From the NCBI GenBank assembly GCA_031376425.1, contig JANMDR010000329.1, positions 1 through 26,556 on the forward strand: a stretch of DNA of 26,556 bases. Direction: 5' to 3'. This DNA is from JANMDR01 sp031376425 (GTDB lineage Bacteria > Pseudomonadota > Gammaproteobacteria > Burkholderiales > Usitatibacteraceae). A program made the position numbers and the translations under genes. The notes below the pieces were generated by a model that worked only from the letters and a program-made list of their open reading frames with translations, searched no databases and was not told the origin of the DNA. Below, piece after piece: positions 1 to 8,466 of the stretch. Positions within the stretch are counted from its first letter, which is position 1. Each line of letters begins with the position of its first letter.

Positions 1-2866
1 CAATCGTAACAGACCCAAATTGCTGCCTAAGCCTTTAATTTTATGGGCTAACCGTCCGACCGCAATAAAATTTTGCGCATTGTAACTCGCATTTACGGCC
101 GCGATATTTTGGCTCACATCGGTGGCAAAAGTATCGCGCAACTCTTGCAAAAAATCCGCTGCATCGTCTGTACCAACCAAGAGCTGTAAGCGCTCTGTGT
201 CAAGCACCATCGCGCTTGAAATGACTACTGAGTTTGATTGAAAATGGGGCGCTGGCGCTATTTTATGGTTGTTTGAAGCACTACCGGTTTCGCGGCGAAG
301 CACCATTTCCCCCGCTTCTTGCAGCGCGGCCGCCAATGCGGGCACGGTAATTGGCTTGGCCACATAGCTATCCATTCCAGCGGCAATGGCTTCATCGAAA
401 TGCTGGCGCATCGCATTTGCACTCATGCCCACAATACGTGGTTCCGTTTGGTTCGCAGCTGCGTTGGTACTATCGACCGCAGCTGCGGCAAATAACTGAC
501 GAATTTGTCGCGTTGCCTCAAGCCCATCCATACGGGGCATTTGCACATCCATAAATACCAAATCGTATTGCCGAGACCTAACCGCTTCTAATGCAGCTTG
601 CCCATCTGGCGCAATATCAGCTGCATAGCCGAAGCCACCCAATAAACGCAACACTACCTTTACGTTAACCTCGTTGTCTTCCGCAACCAAAATGCGCAGA
701 GGTAGCCGTTGCGCCATTGTGGAATCAAACTTTGTACTAACGGGCGAGCGCTGAGCGCTGCCGTGTATGCTGATATTTTCAGCCGTTGTCACGCTGGCTA
801 TTGGCGCGTTTTTGGTGATTGCCTCACGCAATGCATCAATAAAAACTTGCTGACGCGCAGGCTTAGTCAATACGGCTGCAAACAAAGCCTCATCTTTTAA
901 CGCCGTCACACTGGATAAGCTCGAAGCGCCAGCAACATTGACCGAGGAGAGCAATATAATCGGGCATTGCGGCATTAGCGCTTTCAGTTCGCGCGCAAAA
1001 GCAATGCCATCCATTCTCGGCATATTCATATCCGTCACCACTACATCATATACGCCACCCGCTGCTGCACCATTAGGCGCGCGCAACGCACGCTGTGCAG
1101 CTGCAAGCGCGTCTTTCGGGGCGCTATAAGCCTGTACAAACATGCCTAATCGCTGAACCTGCTGCGTGAGAATGCGCAAATTAGTCGCGTTATCATCCAC
1201 CACTAAGATGCGTTTATTTGCCAATACATCTTCCAATATGACCGACCCAAAAAGCGCAGCTGGGCGCAGTGGCGCAATTTCAGATGCAATGTGAAAACGC
1301 ATCGTCGTCCCGCCGCCTGCCGCACGCTCAGCAACAATGCTACCGCCCATTGCCGCGATCAAGCGCTGGCTGATAACCAGACCCAGCCCAGTGCCGCCAT
1401 ATTTGCGTGATGTGCTTGAATCTACTTGCGAAAAAAGGCCGAAACAGCTTATCAATCTTGTCTTCAGGAATGCCAATGCCAGTATCAGACACCGTGAACT
1501 CCAGATGCAAAATCTCATCGGCAGCGCGGTCTTGCGCGGCCTTGGGCTTAAGGCAGACATCAACAAATACTTCGCCTTCATCGGTAAATTTAATGGCATT
1601 AGAAATTAAATTTACCAATATCTGACGCAAGCGGGTCGGGTCGCCATGAATCCATCTTGGCACATCGGGCTCAATCAAATAGACTATATCGATATTCTTG
1701 GATAGCCCCGCGCTGGCAACAACTTCAATGCCACTCTCTACAATTTCTTGGAGGTCAAAAGGTATCCATTCCAAGCCCAAATAGCCGGACTCAATTTTAG
1801 AAAAATCGAGAATATCGTTAACCACCACCAATAAGCTTTCGCTGCTTTGGCGAATCACTTCGGTAAATTCAGCTTGATCAGCCGTAAGCTTAGTTTCCAT
1901 TAACAAGCTCGTCATGCCAATAATACCGTTCATAGGCGTACGGATTTCATGGCTCATCGTGGCTAAAAATGATGCCTTGGCTTCGGCTGCTGACTCGGCC
2001 ACCCGCTTCGCGTCGAGCAATGTTTGCTCATAGCTTAGGCGCTCAGTAATATCATTTATGCGCAGCACACAACCATCGTTAAGTGACGCAACATGGCATG
2101 CAAAATAGCGTATTACTGGGTTCTCCAAAGAATTATCAAGCAAACTGAAACTAAAGTCTTTAGAAACCGTCAAGCCCAAACCTTCTAAACAACGCGCGTT
2201 TAGCCCCAAGTTTTCCCACTGCGCATAAGCTTCGTGCGCCAACATGCCCAAAACATTATCCTGTTTTGCGCCTAAGTAACGACCAATTAAATTATTAGCC
2301 GCAAGCACTACCCAACCCGTTATTTCGAGTGCGGTATTTTTAGCAGGTCGCAATGCAACGATGCCGTCATTAGTTGAATTTAAAACAGCGTCCAGCAGCA
2401 CATGACGCGATTCTAAGGGGATGTTATATACCAATAGAGAAATATTGCCATTTTCATCCCGCAACGGCATGATAAGCCGTTCCCATGTAACGACGGATTT
2501 AGCTAAATCTGCGTAATGCACGGTATAAAGCGGTTGCTGTTTGGCAATCACTTCTCGATACCGCGCCATAAAAAAATCGCCCAGCTCACCCTTAAACTCC
2601 GATACCGCGCGACCAGTCATATCAAATTTAGAGTACTGCTGGATATCAACACCGTAATGCAGATAGCGAAAATCCTCGCCTTCTGCATGTAGATACATAA
2701 AATTGGGTTGATGTTGCGGTAAGGCTTCAAGCGAAATTTGCGCTTTGGTGGGCACACCGGCATTTTTTGAGGCCGCAACATGCCATAGGCGAAACAAGGC
2801 CACAATGGTTGGATTCGCCACCAAAGCATCAATACTATTCCAAACCGCTTTATGCCAAATCGCCAT
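1..2866 (-). pseudogene. Hybrid sensor histidine kinase (PAS-HisKA-HATPase-REC-REC-Hpt), frameshifted and cut by window edge
   Basis: Multistep phosphorelay kinase. Reading from 2866: a PAS-like sensor region (about residues 1-280, no obvious membrane segment), HisKA with the SHEIRTPMNG box (phospho-His at residue 306, codon 1949-1951), HATPase_c with N box (NLISNAIKF) and G1 box (DTGIGIP). After DKLFRPF the frame fails: A6 at 1431-1436 is one base too long. In the next frame the expected sequence resumes (SQVDSST, KYGGTGLGLVISQRL) and stays open to base 1. That part holds receiver 1 (VVDDN; acceptor Asp codon 1030-1032 in VVTDMNMP), receiver 2 (VAEDNEVN; Asp codon 547-549 in FMDVQMPRMDG) and the start of an Hpt domain (AHKIKG, His codon 43-45). 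As written, the protein stops at 1340 after 508 aa and loses the G2 box and all relay domains. Stop TGA just upstream in frame makes ATG 2866 the first start. The signal sensed is unknown. True mutation or sequence error cannot be told from one sequence. Confidence 0.9.
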
Positions 2867-2955
2867 GCTGCAAACCCATTTTCATCAAATTATTCAGCAT
2901 TCAATGAGAAACTAGATAGTTTTACCTAAAAACACTTAGGGAACCACCTAAATCA

Positions 2956-2980
2956 CCAATGCAGGATTTTACTGCATTGG
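2956..2980. repeat. Perfect hairpin upstream of the kinase gene
   Basis: CCAATGCAG (2956-2964) and CTGCATTGG (2972-2980) are perfect 9-bp inverted arms around a 7-nt loop. No T-tract follows on either strand, so it is not a standard terminator. It lies between the lipoprotein terminator and the kinase start, about 90 bp upstream of the latter, and could be a 5' leader structure or an operator. Function is inference only. Confidence 0.45.
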
Positions 2981-2994
2981 CAGACAAATCCAAC

Positions 2995-3026
2995 ACAAAA
3001 AAAATAGCGCCAAAGGCGCTATTTTT
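2995..3026 (-). terminator. Rho-independent terminator of the lipoprotein genes, potentially bidirectional
   Basis: Stem AAAATAGCGCC (3001-3011), loop AAA, stem GGCGCTATTTT (3015-3025). Read on the minus strand the hairpin is followed by a T run (the A tract at about 2997-3004). It lies about 60 bp beyond the stop of the downstream lipoprotein gene. The plus strand also ends in T5, so it could act both ways, though no plus-strand gene enters from the left. Confidence 0.85.
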
Positions 3027-3084
3027 AATTCGAGCATATTAACTTCAGCTCAATTAACTTAGTTATCGACCGCAGTTACGAACC

Positions 3085-3324
3085 TCAGTTACCTGCTTTC
3101 GGTGCGGCCGGATTATTGCGTTTATCAACTAGTGCATCGGGACTGACTACAACGACGTCACCGCTGCGATCTTTACGCATAATATTGGAACCTGTCGCTG
3201 CTTCTTTCTCTTCCTTTTTAGCCATCGCTTCTTGAAACGCTTTATCTGTAGCGCAGCCGCCGAGCATCAGACCAAACACTAATGCAGTGGCGGTAAAAAA
3301 AGGCAAACCGGAGGTTTTTTTCAT
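3085..3324 (-). CDS. Small lipoprotein, paralogue of the adjacent one
   Basis: Predicted 79-aa lipoprotein. The chosen ATG at 3322-3324 has GAGGCG about 7 nt upstream; a TTG five codons earlier (3339) overlaps that ribosome site and is less likely. The signal peptide starts MKKTSG, has a hydrophobic core, and ends in a lipobox LGGC, so Cys would be lipidated. The mature part has a short charged, probably helical stretch (KAFQEAMAKKEEKE), then TGSNIMRKDRSGDV and a Pro/Ala-rich tail. The TGSNI.RKD.GDV core is shared with the next gene upstream, so the two are tandem duplicates, probably co-transcribed (27 bp apart) and ended by the hairpin at about 3000. No family function is known to me. Confidence 0.8.
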   Translation of the reverse strand: MKKTSGLPFFTATALVFGLMLGGCATDKAFQEAMAKKEEKEAATGSNIMRKDRSGDVVVVSPDALVDKRNNPAAPKAGN

Positions 3325-3351
3325 GATTTGACGCCTCAAATAAAATTAGGT

Positions 3352-3609
3352 TTATCTTCCTGAACCGCTGGCAGCAGCAGTAGCCGCCGCATTGGTATTT
3401 TCAATGCTACGAATGGCTTCACCACTGGCAACTTTGACATCGCCTACACCATCTTTACGGGGAATATTGCTACCCGTCATCCGTTCAACCTGCTCACCTT
3501 TTTTCGCGCGCTCGGCCCGCATTTCTTCCATCGATTGGCAACCAACAAGACTGCTCAGCAATAAGCAACCAGCAGCAACTTGCAGGGTGGGCATTAACTT
3601 AAGTTTCAT
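3352..3609 (-). CDS. Small lipoprotein, paralogue of the adjacent one
   Basis: Predicted 85-aa lipoprotein and first gene of a two-gene minus-strand unit. The signal peptide begins MKLKLMP and ends in lipobox LVGC. Next come a charged helix-like segment (MEEMRAERAKKGEQVERM), the conserved core TGSNIPRKDGVGDV, and an Ala/Ser/Gly-rich low-complexity tail. Order and spacing of these parts match the downstream paralogue, while the N-terminal helices and tails have diverged. Likely attached to a membrane facing the periplasm. Function not recognised. Confidence 0.8.
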   Translation of the reverse strand: MKLKLMPTLQVAAGCLLLSSLVGCQSMEEMRAERAKKGEQVERMTGSNIPRKDGVGDVKVASGEAIRSIENTNAAATAAASGSGR

Positions 3610-3707
3610 GACGATACTTTCAAAATTAGAGGTGGATGTAGCAATAAGACCTGAATCCTAATACCAGACGGCAAATATTACAACACCCCTAAGCATTAAC
3701 CGATGAT

Positions 3708-4766
3708 TTATTTATATCCTGCGCGATCATAAATCTGCTGTGCAGCCGGACCGTTTTTGCCGATCAAATCAATATTTACCGTGTCACGCTTAAAATTTGC
3801 AAGCGCCGCCAATTGCGGATTGCCCTTCAGCTTCAAGCTAGTCACTGGAAATTCATTATTACCATTGGCGAAGTATTCCTGCGCAGAATCACTCGATAGA
3901 TACTCTAAAAACTTTACCGCAGCTTCCTTGTTTTTCGCATACTTCAAAACGCCAGCCCCAGAGATATTCATATGCGTCCCCCGCCCTGCTTGGTTCGGGA
4001 AAATGATATGTACTTTTTCTGCAATTGCTCTATCCTCAGCTTTGTCTGACTTTAGCAAACGCAAATAATAATAGGTGTTTGATAGCGCAATCTTACATTC
4101 GCCAGCGGCCACAGCTTTAATTTGATCCGTATCCCCTCCTTTGGGTGCGCGCGCAAAGTTTGCAACCACGCCCTTAGCCCAATCTTCGGCTGCTGCAGGC
4201 CCCGATGCCGCCACAATTGAACTCAGCAACGATAAACTATAAACATGACCGCCGGATCGAGTGCATACCTTGCCCTTATATTTTGGGTTGGCTAAATCCT
4301 CGTAGTTTTTAATTTCATCTGCTTTAAAATCGGCTTTACTCGCGATAATTACTCTTGCACGAGTGGAAAATCCAAACCACAAATTTTCAGGGCTACGCAA
4401 AGAAGCTGGTATACGCTCCGTTAGGATTGCGGACTTCACCGGTGCAAATAATCCCATTTGTTCGGCACGCCAAATACGGCCAATATCAACAGTAACCAAC
4501 ACATCGGCTTGCGTTTTATCGCCCTCATTCTTGATGCGCTCGATCAGCGGATCTTCCGGCGCTTCAACGCGATTAATCTTAATACCTGTCTGCTTTTCAA
4601 AGTTTGCGTACAGCGCCTCATCAGTTTGATAATGCCGTGACGAATACAAGTTTAAAACGCCATTACTTTGAGCTTGCGCGATGGTGGGGCCAAGCAGCGC
4701 CGCAGTAAACAAGGTACAAGTGGCTAAAATAGTCTTTAATTTCTGCTGTTTTGGGTACTTTTGCAT
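3708..4766 (-). CDS. Ferric iron ABC transporter, periplasmic binding protein (FutA/FbpA-like)
   Basis: Captures Fe(3+) in the periplasm and delivers it to an ABC permease. The start is placed at ATG 4764-4766 (MQKYPK), with GGAG about 8 nt upstream; an in-frame extension to 4796 is unlikely because it would put ten residues before the signal peptide. Signal peptide cleavage is expected after AQA (residue 32). The mature protein starts LNLYSSRHYQTDEALY, as in the FutA1/FbpA group, and has a TYYYLRL cluster (Tyr232-234) where this family places its paired iron-binding tyrosines. Length of 352 aa suits the family. The ATPase gene is divergent, 177 bp away, with a Fur-like site between. No permease gene is present in the window, so it must lie elsewhere or be shared. 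Confidence 0.9.
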   Translation of the reverse strand: MQKYPKQQKLKTILATCTLFTAALLGPTIAQAQSNGVLNLYSSRHYQTDEALYANFEKQTGIKINRVEAPEDPLIERIKNEGDKTQADVLVTVDIGRIWRAEQMGLFAPVKSAILTERIPASLRSPENLWFGFSTRARVIIASKADFKADEIKNYEDLANPKYKGKVCTRSGGHVYSLSLLSSIVAASGPAAAEDWAKGVVANFARAPKGGDTDQIKAVAAGECKIALSNTYYYLRLLKSDKAEDRAIAEKVHIIFPNQAGRGTHMNISGAGVLKYAKNKEAAVKFLEYLSSDSAQEYFANGNNEFPVTSLKLKGNPQLAALANFKRDTVNIDLIGKNGPAAQQIYDRAGYK

Positions 4767-4811
4767 GATAAATCTCCGAAAATATAGAGTGCTCAAATAT
4801 TAAAAGTATAT

Positions 4812-4833
4812 TTAATACGAATCATTCTCATTT
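4812..4833. promoter_or_regulatory. Candidate Fur box between the divergent iron-transport genes
   Basis: The minus strand reads TGAGAATGATTCGTA (4830 to 4816), which agrees with the 7-1-7 Fur consensus TGATAATNATTATCA at most positions: the left half fits well, the right half only partly. It sits about 50 bp upstream of the binding-protein start and about 115 bp upstream of the ATPase start, placed to repress one or both when iron is plentiful. Assigned by pattern and context only. Confidence 0.6.
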
Positions 4834-4943
4834 GTCAAGCACTTTAGATTTAGACGGGGTATGATTGCGATTAAATCTTTCGCATTTAACCCGTTTTTTG
4901 CCTAGACTTACCCTTAGCGCCTATTTTCTGACTTAATCATCAC

Positions 4944-6086
4944 GTGAAATCCCAAACCGCTTATATCGAAACTAAACACGCAATCTCGGACGAAGCCATT
5001 CCACCGCGCGAGGTGGTGCGCGAAGTGGTACGAGTCGAGAACCTCACGTTCAGCTACGCGCAGCGGCGAACAAATGTGGCCGAAAACGCGGTATGCCGCG
5101 ACCTTTCTCTATCCATTTTTGATGATGATATTGCCTGCCTACTTGGCCCGAGTGGATGCGGTAAAACCACCGTACTGCGCTGTATTGCGGGCTTGAATCA
5201 GCCACAGCAGGGCCGCATTGCGCTCTATGGCGAAACGGTATGCGATACGAAAATTAATACCCCAACGCGTGAGCGTGGTCTGGGCATGGTGTTTCAAGAT
5301 TACGCCCTTTTCCCCCATCTAACGATTGAGAAAAATATTGCCTTTGGTCTCAGCAAATTGCCTAAAGATGCCCAATTATCAAGGGTGTCCGAGATGCTGG
5401 ATTTGGTGCAACTACGTCAATCCGCGCGCGCCTATCCGCACGAAATATCGGGCGGCCAACGGCAACGGGTGGCACTTGCCCGCGCTCTAGCACCAAAACC
5501 AAAGTTGATGCTACTGGACGAACCTTTTTCAAACTTAGATGTAAGCCTTCGTGAAGAGCTTGGCCTAGAAGTAAGGGCTATTTTGAAATCGCAACATGTT
5601 CCTGCCCTACTCGTCACCCATGACCAGCATGAAGCATTCTCGATTGCCGATAAAATTGGCGTCATGCACAACGGAGCCATAGAGCAATGGACTAGTGCTT
5701 ATAATCTTTATCACCGCCCTGCCACTCGCTTTGTCGCGGATTTTGTCGGTCAAGGGGTGCTGCTAAATGGCCGGATGAATGCGCTTGGTTTAATTGATAC
5801 TGAGCTTGGGGCAATGCGTATTACCGAAGAAACGTCGCCACATTTTTCGGCGGGTAGCCGCTTAAGCGTACTAGTACGCCCCGATGATATTTTGCACGAC
5901 GATGCCAGTCCGGAACAGGCCAAGGTGCTGCATAAGGCATTTCGCGGTGCCGATATTTTGTACACCCTAAGACTAAGCAGTGGTGCCACCGTACTGTCGC
6001 TGGTGCCATCGCACCATAACCATGAAATTGGTCAGCTAATCGGCATCAAGCTTGAAATTGATCACGTTGTTGCGTTTCCGGCATAG
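4944..6086 (+). CDS. Ferric iron ABC transporter ATP-binding protein (FbpC/FutC-like)
   Basis: Cytoplasmic ATPase predicted to drive iron import with the divergent binding protein. Translation starts at GTG 4944. The 380-aa protein has Walker A GPSGCGKT (68-75), Q-loop FQDYALFP, signature SGGQRQR (169-175), Walker B LMLLDEP (188-194) and H-loop His226 in VTHDQ. A C-terminal TOBE-like regulatory region follows (about residues 270-380), as in FbpC, PotA and CysA. The first 30 residues precede the usual start of the ABC domain and look like an extension (REVVREVVRVENLTFSY). Sequence alone does not fix the substrate; iron is inferred from the neighbour and the Fur-like site. No permease partner follows it. 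Confidence 0.85.
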   Translation: MKSQTAYIETKHAISDEAIPPREVVREVVRVENLTFSYAQRRTNVAENAVCRDLSLSIFDDDIACLLGPSGCGKTTVLRCIAGLNQPQQGRIALYGETVCDTKINTPTRERGLGMVFQDYALFPHLTIEKNIAFGLSKLPKDAQLSRVSEMLDLVQLRQSARAYPHEISGGQRQRVALARALAPKPKLMLLDEPFSNLDVSLREELGLEVRAILKSQHVPALLVTHDQHEAFSIADKIGVMHNGAIEQWTSAYNLYHRPATRFVADFVGQGVLLNGRMNALGLIDTELGAMRITEETSPHFSAGSRLSVLVRPDDILHDDASPEQAKVLHKAFRGADILYTLRLSSGATVLSLVPSHHNHEIGQLIGIKLEIDHVVAFPA

Positions 6087-6223
6087 CCAACATCGCGCGT
6101 TAGATTTGTATCTCTGGGGCACCCAATAGCAACAATAGCAACATTTGCTTACACCGTACGGACACTGTTACAACTCTGCCAAACCATCTCCGCTAGTTAT
6201 GCGTTACATTGCGGTGACGGTAA

Positions 6224-6246
6224 GCCATTCAATGAGCCATTCAATG
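6224..6246 (+). repeat. Short tandem direct repeat before the first DUF1800 gene
   Basis: GCCATTCAATG occurs at 6224-6234 and again at 6236-6246, a 12-bp period, about 30 bp upstream of the start codon in the 5' region. It may be a paired binding site or replication slippage. I see no matching pair upstream of the second DUF1800 gene. Confidence 0.5.
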
Positions 6247-6277
6247 CGTACTATCGAATTAACCACATGGGGGCAAT

Positions 6278-8455
6278 ATGGTTTTAGCAAATAGATTCTC
6301 ACTATTTTTCCGCATCAGTCTGTTCGCAATTTTTGGTGCGTTTTTTAGTGCAATGACAGCTAACGCCTACGCACAAACTCCTGTGCCGCGCTATCGCATC
6401 TATATACCGTCAACTCAAGCCCATTTATTTACCACCGATAAAAACGAAAACGATTATTTGGTGGCGAATTTCCCGATGACCTATATTGCCGAAGGCATAG
6501 ATCATCAAATTTACAAAGCGCCTGCTACCCTTGGCGGGGTAGCTGCCGTGCCTTATTATCGCGTTTATATTAAACCGATTCGCCAGCATTTCTGGACTTC
6601 CGACAGCAATGAATACAATGTGCTAAACGCACTCAGCACCACCTACGGCGGTGAAGGAATTGACGGTTACGTGTTCCTACGCGCAGGTGTGCCGGGCACC
6701 GTGCCTTTATACCGCCTGGTGCTAAAGGGCACCGCTGTGCATACCTGGACGGTGGATCAAAATGAGTTTAACGTGCTGGTGGCCAGCGGTGCGTGGCTGC
6801 CTGAGGGCGCAATAGGTAATCCAACAGGCGTAGAAGCCTATGTGTTTCCGCCGCCCGCCAGGTTATCCGCGCAAGAAGCCGCGCGCTTTTTAGCCCAAGC
6901 CACATTTGGCCCGCGCATGGCAGAAATAGATGGCCTCACTGGATCAAATTACGATACTTGGATAACAACGCAATTCGCCAAGCCGCAATCCATGCACCTG
7001 CCGGGTGTGAGCGCGCTGGTGTTAGCGCTGCCCCTTGATCAGCAAATGGGCCAAACCGAATTTCAACGCAGCATGTGGAAGCAGTTTTCCCAAGGCGATG
7101 ATCAACTACGTCAACGTGTCGCCTTCGCCCTATCACAGCTTTTTGTAATTTCTCTCGATTCAAACCTCAGCGCGGGTTATCCACGCGGCCCCTCAAATTA
7201 CCTCGATTTATTAGGTAAAAATGCATTTAGCAACTATCGTGATTTACTCGATGCCGTCACCTATTCACCGATGATGGGCATTTATCTTTCTTCGCTGAAA
7301 AATGAAAAAGAAAACCTAGCTACCGGAAGTGTACCCGATGAAAATTATGCCCGCGAAGTGATGCAGCTATTTAGCATTGGCTTATATCAATTAAATATTG
7401 ACGGCACGGTAAAACAAGATGCTGCGGGTAAGGCATTGGAAACTTATACCAATGCCGACATTACCGGTTTAGCAAAAGTATTCACCGGATTAAGCTGGGG
7501 CGGGCCAGACAAAAGCACCAATCGCTTTAGAGGTAATGCATCCGCAAGAGACGTCAATCGCGAAATTTTGCCGATGCAGGCCTACAACCAGTTTCATGCA
7601 ACGAATGAGAAAAAATTTCTTGGCATAACAATTCCCGCTAATGCTGCGTCTGACGCAGATGCCGATGTAAAGGTGGCACTCGATACCTTGTTTAATCACC
7701 CCAATGTCGGGCCATTTGTTGGCAAACAACTGATACAACGCCTCGTCAGCAGCAACCCAAGCCCTGCCTATGTGGCGCGTGTGGCGGCGGTTTTTAACAA
7801 CAACGGCGCAGGTGTGCGGGGCGACATGAAGTCTGTCATCAAGGCGATTTTGCTGGATGTGGAGGCACGTAATATTGCTAACACTACCGACCAATCTGGC
7901 AAGCTACGTGAGCCGGTAATTCGCTTGATTCAATGGATGCGGGCATTTAACGCAAAATCCACGGACGGCAAATTCCTAATGGGCGATTTATCTGATCCAT
8001 CCACCGAGCTAGCGCAATCGCCCTTACGTTCGCCATCGGTTTTTAATTTCTATCGCCCAAATTATGTGCCACCAAACTCCCTCACCGCCGCTGCGACTTT
8101 AGTTTCGCCAGAAGCGCAAATCACCAGCGAAACATCGGTAGCAGGCTATTTAAATTATATGCGCTCAGTGGTAAGCACCGGAATTGGTACGGCTACGAAT
8201 GGTGTGCGCGATGTGTTGCCCGACTACAGCGCAGAATTAGCACTTGCCACCAACCCCGACGCATTGGTTGATCGCGTCAATTTATTACTAGCAGCCGGAA
8301 AATTATCTGCTACCACCCGCAACACTATCCGCGATGCGGTAGCTGCCGTAACCATTCGCAGCACGCCCGCACAAAGCGATACCGACAAGCGTAATCGCGT
8401 GAATTTGGCGATTTACTTAACGCTTGCATCGCCCGATTACATTCTCCAAAACTAA
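6278..8455 (+). CDS. Exported DUF1800 protein with N-terminal DUF5648-like repeats (copy 1)
   Basis: 725-aa secreted protein. ATG 6278 follows a GGGGGC stretch that can serve as ribosome site. A Sec signal peptide (cleavage near AYA-QTP, about residue 33) precedes three repeats of about 45-55 residues (roughly 36-190) patterned as P.YR.Y......H..T.D.NE...L, resembling DUF5648. DUF1800 occupies about 195-725: ARFLAQATFGP near its start, ENYAREVMQLFSIG, GKQLIQRLVSSNPSPAYVARV with VFNNNG, and SPSVFNFYRPNY. DUF1800 is widespread and usually encoded beside DUF1501, as here (11-bp gap), but its biochemical role is not known to me. The repeats may bind a surface or ligand (inference). A second, diverged copy of the pair lies at 11487-15332. 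Confidence 0.9.
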   Translation: MVLANRFSLFFRISLFAIFGAFFSAMTANAYAQTPVPRYRIYIPSTQAHLFTTDKNENDYLVANFPMTYIAEGIDHQIYKAPATLGGVAAVPYYRVYIKPIRQHFWTSDSNEYNVLNALSTTYGGEGIDGYVFLRAGVPGTVPLYRLVLKGTAVHTWTVDQNEFNVLVASGAWLPEGAIGNPTGVEAYVFPPPARLSAQEAARFLAQATFGPRMAEIDGLTGSNYDTWITTQFAKPQSMHLPGVSALVLALPLDQQMGQTEFQRSMWKQFSQGDDQLRQRVAFALSQLFVISLDSNLSAGYPRGPSNYLDLLGKNAFSNYRDLLDAVTYSPMMGIYLSSLKNEKENLATGSVPDENYAREVMQLFSIGLYQLNIDGTVKQDAAGKALETYTNADITGLAKVFTGLSWGGPDKSTNRFRGNASARDVNREILPMQAYNQFHATNEKKFLGITIPANAASDADADVKVALDTLFNHPNVGPFVGKQLIQRLVSSNPSPAYVARVAAVFNNNGAGVRGDMKSVIKAILLDVEARNIANTTDQSGKLREPVIRLIQWMRAFNAKSTDGKFLMGDLSDPSTELAQSPLRSPSVFNFYRPNYVPPNSLTAAATLVSPEAQITSETSVAGYLNYMRSVVSTGIGTATNGVRDVLPDYSAELALATNPDALVDRVNLLLAAGKLSATTRNTIRDAVAAVTIRSTPAQSDTDKRNRVNLAIYLTLASPDYILQN

Positions 8456-8466
8456 AGGCGGCCAAT

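Noticed and set aside
1340..1610. Plus-strand frames of 72-90 codons opposite the kinase break
   Set aside because: They lie antisense to conserved kinase coding sequence, have no ribosome sites, and their residues are mirror artefacts of the HATPase region.
7490..7894. 134-codon minus-strand frame within the first DUF1800 gene
   Set aside because: Antisense to conserved DUF1800 blocks, no recognisable domain or ribosome site.
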